This document shows positions 1 to 5,856 of a stretch of 7,988 bases of DNA, piece by piece. This stretch comes from Planctomycetota bacterium (GTDB taxonomy: Bacteria > Planctomycetota > UBA11346), in the NCBI GenBank assembly GCA_013816645.1, contig JACDEC010000123.1, forward strand, positions 1 to 7,988. Reading direction: 5' to 3'. Positions within the stretch are counted from its first letter, which is position 1; each line of letters begins with the position of its first letter. Both the position numbers and the translations under genes were made by a program. The notes beneath the pieces were generated by a model. It ran no database searches. It saw only the letters and a list, made by a program, of their open reading frames with translations, and was not told the DNA's origin.

Positions 1-2
1 GC

Positions 3-83
3 AGCGACCTGCTCACCGGGAAGCCGGCGAGCGGGCCGCTGACGCTCGAGCGCTATGGCGTGGCGGTGATTCGCGAAAGCTGA
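3..83 (+). CDS. Beta-galactosidase-like protein (GH42-type), C-terminal end only
   Basis: Only the last 26 codons are in the window; the 5' part lies upstream of base 1. The peptide begins SDLLTG and ends YGVAVIRES before a TGA at 81-83. Family knowledge: a 'DLLTG...G.L.L..YGVAVL' tail is typical of the small C-terminal beta-sandwich domain of GH42 beta-galactosidases, which hydrolyse terminal beta-galactosides. No catalytic residue can be seen because those lie in the missing N-terminal barrel, so function is inferred from the tail alone. Another glycoside hydrolase with a similar C-terminal domain is possible. No promoter or terminator with a clear T-run follows; the stop codon runs straight into a tandem 8-bp repeat. 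Confidence 0.6.
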   Translation, partial: SDLLTGKPASGPLTLERYGVAVIRES

Positions 84-106
84 AGCGGGGAAGCGGGAAA
101 GCGGGA
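83..106. repeat. Three tandem 8-bp units after the beta-galactosidase stop
   Basis: Three consecutive octamers, AAGCGGGG, AAGCGGGA and AAGCGGGA, begin at the last base of the stop codon. The pattern is exact apart from one base. The array is too short for a satellite or CRISPR call. Short GGGA-type arrays between genes are, in my experience, common in Xanthomonadaceae intergenic DNA, but this is general recall, not a match. Confidence 0.6.
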
Positions 107-204
107 TCGCTGTCGTGTTGCCAGCGTCCAGCACCTAGTCCCAGCTACCGGCAACTGACTGGGCGCACGTGTGGCCCGGCCCTGCGGACCCGCTACGACC
201 GGGC

Positions 205-1407
205 ATGCGCATCGACCATCGCCACCTCGACGATATCGAGAGCCTGCCCGCGGGCGTCGACGTTCCGCTCGAGCAGATCGCCGAACCGTGGCGATCGCTG
301 GCCGCGGATTGGTTCTCACTGACGGCTACCGAGCAGTGGGACGACCTCCTGCTGCCGCCGGCGGCGGCGGGGATCTACGGCCTGCCCATGCCCTCCGACA
401 TGCCGCGCCCAGGCACGGTCGCCGCGTGGACCCACCGCGAATGGATCGGCTGGGCCACCGGGCGCGGCTTCGAGGAAGTGCCGCGCAGCAAGCACGCCTA
501 CCAGTACCGCCACCGCCTGGCGCCATGGTTGCTGCTGTCGATGTCGTCCTCGCCCGGCGACCACCGCTGGTCGATGGCCACCGCCACCGACATGCGTTTC
601 GCGGTCGACGCCGCGATCAAGCGGCTCGGCGCCAACCTGTACATCGCCGTGCAGGTGGTGGCGACCAACACCGAGCGCCACCCCTCGTCGGCCGCGCGCG
701 AGCGCCTGCGCCTGCTGCGCGCCGCGCTGCTCGACGCATCCACCGACCGCGACGCCGCCCTGCGCTGGGTGGCGGTGCACGGCGACGCGACCTGGGACCA
801 CTTCGACCTCGTTGCACCCGACCCCGAAATGGTCGGCGCGGTGCGCGCGCTGTTCGGCACCCTGGCCAAGGAGTTCGATTGCTCGCCCCGCGCCGCGCTG
901 CGCCGGCTGGGCCATGACGCCGAGACGGCGGCGCTGCTGTCCAAGCGGCTCTCGGGCTCGACGTCGAGCGACCTGCTGCCCGGCGACCTGCAGGAGTCGC
1001 TCGAGGACCTGGTCGACGGCCTGCGCGAGGAGCGCGGGTCGCTCGAACGCGCGAAAGACGCCGCCCGAGCCGCCCGCCCCGGCGAGGACCTGGGCGCCAC
1101 CATCCAGCCATCGGCGACAGCCTCGGTGGATCCCGCCGCGGAGCTCCGCCAGGACCTGCGTCGCCGTCTCGAAGTGCTGCGCGCATCAGCCGACGCGGTG
1201 GCGCGCGCAGCCGCGGATGTGATCGCCGGCATCGAGGCAGCGGCGTTGAGCACGCCGGACGACCTCGAGCGGCTGCGCAGCGAGAACGCCGAACTCACCC
1301 GCCGTCTCGCCGAAGTCCAAGCCCAAGCACCAGCCCAAGCCCCGACGCGCAAGCCAACCCGCCGACGGGTACAGCGGGGAGCCGCGGATGAAACAGACCA
1401 AGCGTAG
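205..1407 (+). CDS. Unrecognised 400-aa protein with helical, charged C-terminal half
   Basis: I do not recognise this protein. The ATG at 205 (MRIDHRHLDD) was chosen; an in-frame GTG at 169 would add 12 residues, and neither start has a convincing Shine-Dalgarno sequence. The N-terminal ~230 residues look globular, rich in Trp and aromatic residues (EPWRSLAADWF, WTHREWIGWATGRGF). They are followed by a helical, Glu/Arg/Ala-rich region. A segment near the C-terminus, LERLRSENAELTRRLAEVQ, has heptad-like leucines and is a likely coiled coil. The end is a Pro/Ala linker (APAQAPTRKPTRRR) with a strongly basic tail, which could contact nucleic acid. No signal peptide or membrane segment is visible. 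Codon use is GC-rich and consistent throughout, and the frame is long and open, so it is probably a real gene. It lies upstream of a broken AbiEi-like gene in the same direction, about 160 bases away. Confidence 0.72.
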   Translation: MRIDHRHLDDIESLPAGVDVPLEQIAEPWRSLAADWFSLTATEQWDDLLLPPAAAGIYGLPMPSDMPRPGTVAAWTHREWIGWATGRGFEEVPRSKHAYQYRHRLAPWLLLSMSSSPGDHRWSMATATDMRFAVDAAIKRLGANLYIAVQVVATNTERHPSSAARERLRLLRAALLDASTDRDAALRWVAVHGDATWDHFDLVAPDPEMVGAVRALFGTLAKEFDCSPRAALRRLGHDAETAALLSKRLSGSTSSDLLPGDLQESLEDLVDGLREERGSLERAKDAARAARPGEDLGATIQPSATASVDPAAELRQDLRRRLEVLRASADAVARAAADVIAGIEAAALSTPDDLERLRSENAELTRRLAEVQAQAPAQAPTRKPTRRRVQRGAADETDQA

Positions 1408-1564
1408 GCAGCAAGGTCACCGCGCAGCCGCCGCCCTGCGCCAACAGATGGCTTGGATACCCCCACAGACACAGTGAACATTCGCAGCAGATTGACGCCG
1501 AGCCAGGCCCAGCCATTTCCACGCCATTACGCAAGGCCGGCTGGAAGTAGCCTGAACGGCAATC

Positions 1565-2271
1565 ATGGGCCCTGCAGGGCACATCGCGAAGCCGCCAAAC
1601 TCCGTGTGCCGCCGCCAACTTCTCGGTTGGCTTGCAACACTTTGTTGCGTGCCCTTGATGACCGCGAGCACTGCCGGAGTCGATCGCTCCACGCTCATGC
1701 GATGGGCGAAGCTGGGGCGGGTCGTCGTCGTCGATCGCGGTATCTACATACCTGCTGACGAAAGCGACCAGGACCATTTGGAAGTCGCGGCCGCGGTTCT
1801 CCGGCGGCCATCCAGCGTTGTCGTCCTGCTCTCGGCGCTGCATCTGCACCGCCTGGGTACGCATCTCCCACAGGAAGTCTGGCTCGCGCTACCGCCAGGC
1901 GCGGCGAACCATCGGACCGGTCGTCCCGTCCACGTCCTGCGCTGGCGTCCCGGGTTCCTCGCGCAGGACTTCGAGACGCGGTCGATCGCCGGGGTGCAAG
2001 TGCGGGTGACGACGCCGGCACGGACGATCTCGACTGCTGGCGCTGTCCCCGGCACTGCTCCCGCGAAGCTGCGATCGAGGCGCTCCGGGATGGAGTCGCC
2101 ACCGGCATCAGCCGCGCTGCGCTCGCGGACATGGCGAAGCGATACCGGGTAGCCTCGATCCAGCCGTTCCTCGAGGCGATCGCACCATCAAGCCATCGTC
2201 GAGAAGGGCCAAACCAATTGTCTATATTGCTTATATATGAGTCTTTACTTCAAAGTATCATCCATATATAG
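1565..2271 (+). pseudogene. AbiEi-family antitoxin-like gene, frameshifted; no AbiEii partner
   Basis: From an ATG at 1565 the frame gives an N-terminal winged-helix-like stretch (AGVDRSTLMRWAKLGRV, then DRGIYIPAD at about residues 57-65). The AbiEi core follows, with SALHLHRLGTHLPQEVWLAL at about 90-109, a basic strand segment and VRVTTPARTI ending at residue 155. Family members continue with roughly 'TIVDC...' and a helical C-terminus. Here that continuation lies in another frame from 2032 (DCWRCPRHCSREAAIEALRD, later ADMAKRYRVASIQPFLEAI), ending at a TAG at 2269-2271. A single base appears missing between 2029 and 2032 (ATC-TCGAC instead of a form like ATCGTCGAC). AbiEi proteins are DNA-binding antitoxins that repress and counteract the AbiEii nucleotidyltransferase; none follows. 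The true start is unclear: the first ~30 residues look unlike the family, and an in-frame ATG at 1658 or a lost N-terminus is possible. A sequencing error could also explain the shift. Confidence 0.75.
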
Positions 2272-2276
2272 GTATC
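2218..2276 (+). promoter_or_regulatory. AT-rich promoter/operator region of hipBA
   Basis: This ~60-base island is far more AT-rich than anything else in the window. It contains an inverted repeat, TATATATG at 2232-2239 and CATATATA at 2263-2270, with arms 23 bases apart. HipB-type antitoxins are known to bind inverted repeats upstream of their own operon, so this is a good operator candidate. Possible sigma-70 elements such as TTTACT (2244-2249) and TATATA (2265-2270) overlap the repeat but are spaced only 15 bases apart, so I do not fix a transcription start. The 3' end of the broken AbiEi-like frame reads into this island. AGG at 2270-2272 is a short-spaced ribosome-binding candidate for the ATG at 2277. 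Confidence 0.55.
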
Positions 2277-2606
2277 ATGCGCTCCGCCGTCCGGGACCTC
2301 CTGCCGCCCCAGATCCGCCGGTCGCTGGCCAAGTTCGGAGCCGACCTCTCCATCGCCCGCCGCAAACGCCGGCTCACCTTGGCGATGATGGCCGAGCGCA
2401 TCGGCGTCTCGCTAGCCACCTACGTGCGCATGGAGAAGGGCGACCCGAGCGTGGCCTTGGGGGCGTTTGCCCAGGCCCTGTTCGTCCTCGGATTCGGTCC
2501 GGTCTTCGCTGACCTCATCGACCAGCGGACCGACGAGCAAGGTCTCCTGCTCGACCTCGAGCACCTGCCCAAGCGCGTGCAGCCCAAGCGGGAGCGGCCG
2601 TCGTGA
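2277..2606 (+). CDS. HipB-like XRE-family antitoxin/repressor
   Basis: This 109-aa protein carries a Cro/C1-type helix-turn-helix at about residues 33-68 (LTLAMMAERIGVSLATYVRM, then EKGDPSVALGAFAQAL). The 'R.EKG.PSV.LG....L..LG' pattern is typical of XRE antitoxins paired with HipA kinases. Expected role: bind the operator just upstream to repress the operon, and bind and neutralise the HipA kinase encoded next. The N-terminus (about 20 residues) precedes the HTH and the C-terminal ~30 residues are charged. The frame overlaps the next gene by four bases (GTGA at 2603-2606), which implies translational coupling. The ATG at 2277 was chosen because it directly follows the AT-rich control region and is the first start in frame. 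Confidence 0.88.
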   Translation: MRSAVRDLLPPQIRRSLAKFGADLSIARRKRRLTLAMMAERIGVSLATYVRMEKGDPSVALGAFAQALFVLGFGPVFADLIDQRTDEQGLLLDLEHLPKRVQPKRERPS

Positions 2607-3859
2607 AGCGGATCGTCCACGTTTGCCTCGGCGCGTCCGGTCGGCTGGTCGGTGAGCTGCGCCACGACCGGCAGGGCGCGAGAGAGAATGCAGCCTTCGC
2701 CTACGCCCAGGAGTGGCTCGCTGCGACCGACCGCTTCGCCATCGATCCGGCATTGCCGCTGGTTCCGGGTTTCCAGTTCCACCGCCGCACCGGCGATGGC
2801 TCGCTGTTCCACAACGCCATCGCCGATACCGAGCCGGACGGATGGGGACGCAAGGTCATCGTGCGCGATCACGCCAAGCGTCGCGAGGCCGCCCGCACCG
2901 GGGGCGCAGCCACGCCTCCGGTGCTCAGCGAACTCGATTTCCTGCTGGCCGTGGACGACGTGTCCCGACTCGGCGCGCTGCGCCTGCGCGACGAGCACGG
3001 CGACTTCCAGGCGAGCGCTGACGCGGGTCGGCACCGGGCTCCACCGCTCATCGAACTGCGTCACCTCATCTCGGCCTCGCGTGCGGTCGAGGCGAGCACC
3101 GAGACCGCCGAGGACCTCGCCTATCTGCGCGGCAAGGGCACCTCGCTGGGCGGCCTGCGCCCGAAGTGCTCGGTGATCGACGACGATGGGCGGCTGTCGA
3201 TCGGCAAGTTCCCGAGCATCGCCGACGAGCGGGCGGTGACCAAGGGCGAGGTGCTCGCCCTGCACCTGGCGCGAAAGGCTGGCATCACCACGGCCGAAGC
3301 ACGACTGGTGGACAGCGACGGCGTGCCCGTGGCCCTGATCCGCCGCTTCGACCGCGGTAGCGACGGGGAGCGCATCCCCTATGTGTCCGCCGCCACCATG
3401 CTCGGCGTCGACCGCGGCGACCAGACCCAGCACACCTACACCGAGATCGTGGACGCGCTGCGCGTGCACGGCGCCGAAGCGCAGCGCGACATCGAGGAAT
3501 TGTGGCGCCGCATCGCCTTCTCGATCCGCATCGCCAACGTCGATGACCACCTGCACAACCACGGGTTCCTCTACGCCGGCGATGGGCACTGGCAGCTGTC
3601 GCCTGCATTCGATCTCAATCCATTCCCGGAACGCGAGCGGGAGCTGAAGACCTGGATCTCCGAGGAGGCCGGCCCAGCCGCATCGATCGACGCGTTGATG
3701 ACCGCAGCGCCGTACTTCCGCGTTTCAGCGCCACTGGCCAAGCGGATCCTGCGCGAGGTCGAGGAAGCGGTCATCGCGTGGCGATCGGTTGGCGCTGCTC
3801 TTGGCATGACCGCAGCGGAACTGGACCAGTTTGCCGAGGCCTTTGCGACCGCAGGCTGA
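2603..3859 (+). CDS. HipA-family serine/threonine kinase toxin
   Basis: This 418-aa protein has full HipA length (E. coli HipA is about 440 aa). It starts with GTG overlapping the hipB stop. HipA kinases phosphorylate targets such as glutamyl-tRNA synthetase and slow growth, and are inhibited by HipB. An N-terminal subdomain occupies about residues 1-110. The regulatory/autophosphorylation loop GKGTSLGGLRPK is at 177-188, with Thr180/Ser181 as candidate autophosphorylation residues. Lys202 in IGKFPS is the likely ATP-binding lysine, Glu216 follows in the next helix, and RFDR is at 248-251. The catalytic loop NVDDHLHNHGF starts at residue 312, with Asp314 as the likely catalytic base. The metal-binding Asp is Asp337 in SPAFDLNP. 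All key kinase residues are present, so the toxin looks functional. The actual target cannot be inferred from sequence. It forms a two-gene operon with hipB. Confidence 0.92.
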   Translation: MKRIVHVCLGASGRLVGELRHDRQGARENAAFAYAQEWLAATDRFAIDPALPLVPGFQFHRRTGDGSLFHNAIADTEPDGWGRKVIVRDHAKRREAARTGGAATPPVLSELDFLLAVDDVSRLGALRLRDEHGDFQASADAGRHRAPPLIELRHLISASRAVEASTETAEDLAYLRGKGTSLGGLRPKCSVIDDDGRLSIGKFPSIADERAVTKGEVLALHLARKAGITTAEARLVDSDGVPVALIRRFDRGSDGERIPYVSAATMLGVDRGDQTQHTYTEIVDALRVHGAEAQRDIEELWRRIAFSIRIANVDDHLHNHGFLYAGDGHWQLSPAFDLNPFPERERELKTWISEEAGPAASIDALMTAAPYFRVSAPLAKRILREVEEAVIAWRSVGAALGMTAAELDQFAEAFATAG

Positions 3860-3863
3860 CCCA

Positions 3864-3890
3864 GGCCGGTCCCGGCCAGAGCAGCTTGTT
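3864..3890 (+). terminator. Weak hairpin after hipA
   Basis: Five bases after the hipA stop, GGCCG (3864-3868) can pair with CGGCC (3873-3877) around a GTCC loop. A short TTGTT follows at 3886-3890, but it is separated from the stem by eight bases and is not a proper U-tract. This could be a weak terminator or an mRNA 3' stabiliser; the stronger hairpin at 4131-4153 is the better operon end. Confidence 0.3.
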
Positions 3891-3980
3891 AAAGCCTCAG
3901 AGCCCGACCATCGCGACAACTCCAGAGGTTCTTACGTTTCGCCCAGCGCTACGCGTGCGGGCCCAAGCCGCCGCCGGCAT

Positions 3981-3998
3981 AAAAGCCCCAGATGGGGC
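3981..3998 (-). terminator. Candidate minus-strand Rho-independent terminator
   Basis: Read on the minus strand, GCCCC-ATCT-GGGGC is followed directly by TTTT (AAAA at 3981-3984 on the plus strand). The stem is only five GC pairs but the T-run is immediately adjacent, which is the classical layout. It would stop transcripts coming leftward from the ferredoxin side before they run antisense into hipA. Confidence 0.4.
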
Positions 3999-4036
3999 GC
4001 CTGACGAGCCGGATGGCTGGACGCTGGTGATGAGGC

Positions 4037-4106
4037 GGAGTGGTGGGAACTGGAATGGTGGATCGGGTGGAGTGGTAGGAAGTGGAACGGTGACGCGGAT
4101 TGGTTG
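4037..4106. repeat. Imperfect direct repeat, 24-bp unit with 32-bp period
   Basis: Bases 4037-4060 and 4069-4092 match at 21 of 24 positions by eye; both are purine-rich and built of GGAGTGGT, GGAA and GGTG words. A third, degenerate partial match, resembling the bases just before the first unit (4031-4046), lies at 4091-4106 (about 13 of 16). The strand bias of G over C here is strong compared with the neighbouring DNA. Confidence 0.55.
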
Positions 4107-4130
4107 ACCGCGATTGAAACGATAAGCAAA

Positions 4131-4162
4131 CCCCGGCCGGCTCTCGGCCGGGGTCTTTCGTT
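4131..4162. terminator. Strong GC hairpin, probable bidirectional terminator
   Basis: CCCCGGCCG (4131-4139) pairs with CGGCCGGGG (4145-4153) around a GCTCT loop, a perfect nine-bp stem. On the plus strand it is followed by TCTTTCGTT; on the minus strand by TTTGCTTATC. Both tails are moderately T-rich. Its place between convergent hipA and the ferredoxin gene fits a shared terminator. Confidence 0.65.
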
Positions 4163-4207
4163 GATGCACGCCGGTGTGCGCGGGGCCGGAGTTGGTCCGA
4201 CAACGAG

Positions 4208-4235
4208 ACGGCCACCTGCTTGCGCGGGTGGCCGT
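4208..4235. other. Nine-bp inverted repeat (hairpin)
   Basis: ACGGCCACC (4208-4216) pairs perfectly with GGTGGCCGT (4227-4235) around a ten-base loop. No T-run follows on either side, so a Rho-independent terminator role is weak; the minus-strand side (CTCGTTGT) is slightly better than the plus side. Confidence 0.4.
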
Positions 4236-4250
4236 CAGTGCCTCAGGCGA

Positions 4251-4307
4251 GGCGAGTCTATCAGGTAACGATCCGCTCCGGTCGGGCCGGTGGCGACTCT
4301 CTCAGGT
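4251..4307. repeat. 16-bp imperfect direct repeat, 41-bp period
   Basis: GGCGAGTCTATCAGGT (4251-4266) and GGCGACTCTCTCAGGT (4292-4307) match at 14 of 16 positions. The second copy runs into a hairpin (CTCAGG 4301-4306 with CCTGAG 4310-4315). The first copy overlaps another small hairpin (GCCTC 4240-4244 with GAGGC 4249-4253). Function unknown. Confidence 0.5.
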
Positions 4308-4366
4308 GCCCTGAGCCGCGAGCGCGGCGCCCTGATGAGCGCATGGCACCAGGAACCACCAGCACA

Positions 4367-4642
4367 TCACACCTGAGCGAGTGGCGCTTCAACGCAGAGG
4401 AACTTGATGACCTCGACGGGGCATCCGTTGGCGGCCTCCTCGATCTCCGCGGAACACGCGAGTCCGATCGCGTTGAGGTCGCATCGCTCGACCAGGTTCG
4501 GCGAGGTGATGCCGTCCTTCCTCGCCGACCCGGTTATCTCGGCATCGGACTCCGGCATTACGAACACCTGCGGACACGTGACCGGGCAGGCGCCGCAGCC
4601 GATGCAGCCTTCTTCGATCCAGACGCGCGTGATGGTGGGCAT
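4367..4642 (-). CDS. Small ferredoxin with one likely Fe-S cluster
   Basis: With the ATG at 4642 the product is 91 aa and begins MPTITRVWIEEGCIGCGACP, the normal spacing for small bacterial ferredoxins. The C-x2-C-x2-C-x3-CP motif lies at residues 13, 16, 19 and 23, and a second CP lies at residue 74 (AANGCPVEVIKF). This matches single-cluster [4Fe-4S]/[3Fe-4S] ferredoxins, where the first three Cys and the late Cys hold the cluster; the remaining Cys may form a disulfide. It would act as a soluble electron carrier in the cytoplasm; the partner is not evident. An upstream in-frame ATG at 4678, with GGGA four bases ahead, would add 12 residues. It follows the phosphatase-like gene on the same strand after about 136 bases. 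Confidence 0.88.
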   Translation of the reverse strand: MPTITRVWIEEGCIGCGACPVTCPQVFVMPESDAEITGSARKDGITSPNLVERCDLNAIGLACSAEIEEAANGCPVEVIKFLCVEAPLAQV

Positions 4643-4778
4643 GGCCTGAACGTACCGTCGCAGCCTGACTCGACGCATGTGATCCCATGCGAGCTACCAG
4701 GTGTCGAACGGATACCTATACGCGATTGATCATGCGGCCATGCGTTCCGCCACTACCTGCGCAGGTGTCGTAGCGTTG

Positions 4779-5111
4779 CTATTCTTGCGGGAAAAGAATC
4801 GCATCTATCGCCTGGGTCAATTCCTCGACCAATTCCGGCTGCATGAACCGGTAGTCATCCGGGATGCCGAGGACGTGAATGTCCTTGTACCGGATCCCGT
4901 CCGGGAACGCCGCGGTCATCCGGCTCTTGTGCTTGTCTTCCATGAGGATGATGACGTCGGACCATGCGACATCGTCCGCGGTCAGCGGATGGACTGCGAC
5001 CTTGCTGGTTCCCGCCGATCTGACGTTCAGCCCGGCCTTCCCGCGGTAGATCCGTTCGGCCGTCGGACTACGCCAGCGATTGCGGCTGCAGACAAACAGC
5101 ACGTTGGTCAT
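4779..5111 (-). CDS. Low-molecular-weight protein tyrosine phosphatase-like protein
   Basis: This 110-aa protein begins MTNVLFVCSRNRWRSPTAER, containing the phosphatase P-loop CX5R (Cys8 to Arg14) followed by Ser15. RSAGTS at 31-36 and the acidic loop IPDDY at 83-87, holding a candidate general-acid Asp, fit this short LMW-PTP-related group. It is shorter than classical LMW-PTPs (about 150 aa), but a compact cytoplasmic group of this size with the same opening exists. Expected activity is hydrolysis of phosphotyrosine or a similar cysteine-phosphate intermediate reaction; the substrate is unknown. A GGAG about 12 bases upstream is a loose ribosome-binding candidate. It lies 33 bases downstream of the RibD-C-like gene, so the two may share a transcript. 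Confidence 0.88.
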   Translation of the reverse strand: MTNVLFVCSRNRWRSPTAERIYRGKAGLNVRSAGTSKVAVHPLTADDVAWSDVIILMEDKHKSRMTAAFPDGIRYKDIHVLGIPDDYRFMQPELVEELTQAIDAILFPQE

Positions 5112-5144
5112 CGCGCTTGATGCTCCGCTGTCCGCCTCCCTCCG

Positions 5145-5789
5145 CTACCCTTTCCTCAGCACCACATGCGTCGCAAGCTCGCCGTGCACCATCCTGTCGA
5201 CCCGGAATCCCAGCTGCGGCAGGTTGATCCCGGCGAACAGGTGCTCGCCTTCTCCCAGCACCACGGGCGAGATCGCGAGGTGCATCTCGTCGATCAGGCC
5301 GGCGTTCAGGTACTGGCGCACGGTCGCGGCGCCGCCGCCGATGCGCACGTGCTTCGCGCCCGCAGCGGCCTTGGCCTGACGCAGCGCGGATGCGATGCCG
5401 TCGGTGACGAAGTGGAAGGTGGTGCCGCCCTGCATCTCGAGCGGCTTGCGCGCATGGTGCGTGAGCACGAAGACGGGTACGTGGTACGGTGGCGTGTCGC
5501 CCCACCAGCCCTTCCAGTTCTCGTCGGGCCACGGACCGCGCACCGGGCCGAACATGTTGCGGCCGAGGATCCACGCGCCGTTGTCGGCCATCGCGGCTTC
5601 GGCCATCTCGTTGTCGACGCCGGTCGTGCCGCCGCCGCCGCCGTGGATGGCGCTGAACGTCCTGGTCGGGAAGAACCAGCTCATCAGCTCGGGGCCGCGC
5701 ACGCCGAGCGGGTTCTCGAGACTCTGACGCGGGCCGGCGGCGTAGCCGTCGATGGAGAGGGCGAAGGCGGCGACTCTGACCTGGGGCAT
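5145..5789 (-). CDS. RibD C-terminal/dihydrofolate-reductase-like family protein
   Basis: With the ATG at 5789 (GGAG eight bases upstream) the product is 214 aa. It opens with MPQVRVAAFALSIDGYAAG, the typical first strand of this fold. Further marks are ILGRNMFGP at 74-82, VFVLTHH at 106-112, IGGGA at 150-154 (NADPH-binding-type glycine turn), LIDEMHLAISPVVLGEGEHL starting at 165. This family uses NADPH to reduce pteridine- or pyrimidine-like substrates; most members, including this one, have no assigned substrate. Upstream in-frame codons reach 5891 but give a low-complexity basic extension (MRRRRVWGW) overlapping the next gene, so I reject that start. It stands alone between the unrecognised gene and the phosphatase-like gene. 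Confidence 0.88.
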   Translation of the reverse strand: MPQVRVAAFALSIDGYAAGPRQSLENPLGVRGPELMSWFFPTRTFSAIHGGGGGTTGVDNEMAEAAMADNGAWILGRNMFGPVRGPWPDENWKGWWGDTPPYHVPVFVLTHHARKPLEMQGGTTFHFVTDGIASALRQAKAAAGAKHVRIGGGAATVRQYLNAGLIDEMHLAISPVVLGEGEHLFAGINLPQLGFRVDRMVHGELATHVVLRKG

Positions 5790-5856
5790 GCGGGGCTCCG
5801 TGGACGGCAGCGCACCGCGATCTTGTGGCCTCGCCGGGCGCAGACAATCCCGCGGA

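Larger units (their letters stand above)
3860..4366. other. 507-base gap without a convincing gene, between convergent units
   Basis: The region lies between hipA (+) and the ferredoxin gene (-). No frame on either strand shows a recognisable protein. It holds several hairpins (3864-3877, 3985-3998, 4131-4153, 4208-4235, 4301-4315, 4316-4327) and two sets of imperfect direct repeats (about 4037-4106 and 4251-4307). The density of short palindromes suggests an RNA-structured or repeat-rich intergenic element, but no known ncRNA family was recognised. Confidence 0.6.

Noticed and set aside
1388..1477. A 29-codon plus-strand frame (MKQTKRRQQGHRAAAALRQQ...) overlapping the end of the 205-1407 gene
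   Set aside because: It is very short, has no ribosome-binding site and overlaps a longer gene by 20 bases; its composition looks like an out-of-frame reading of GC-rich DNA.
498..1481. Long minus-strand open frame opposite the 205-1407 gene
   Set aside because: It is Arg/Ser-rich, low-complexity protein typical of an antisense shadow in GC-rich DNA.
2420..3589. Long minus-strand open frame opposite hipBA
   Set aside because: No recognisable domain; hipB and hipA on the plus strand are strongly supported by motifs across the same bases.
4291..4320. Glycine-riboswitch-like word CTCTCAGG repeated in the intergenic region
   Set aside because: The conserved A-rich/GGAC segment that should follow and the GCCGAAGG-type loop are missing, and no glycine-related gene lies downstream.
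4304..4351. tRNA-like piece: GGTGCC ... GGCACCA
   Set aside because: Only about 46 bases with no TTCGA T-arm, no anticodon arm of normal shape; the pairing is better described as a simple nested hairpin.
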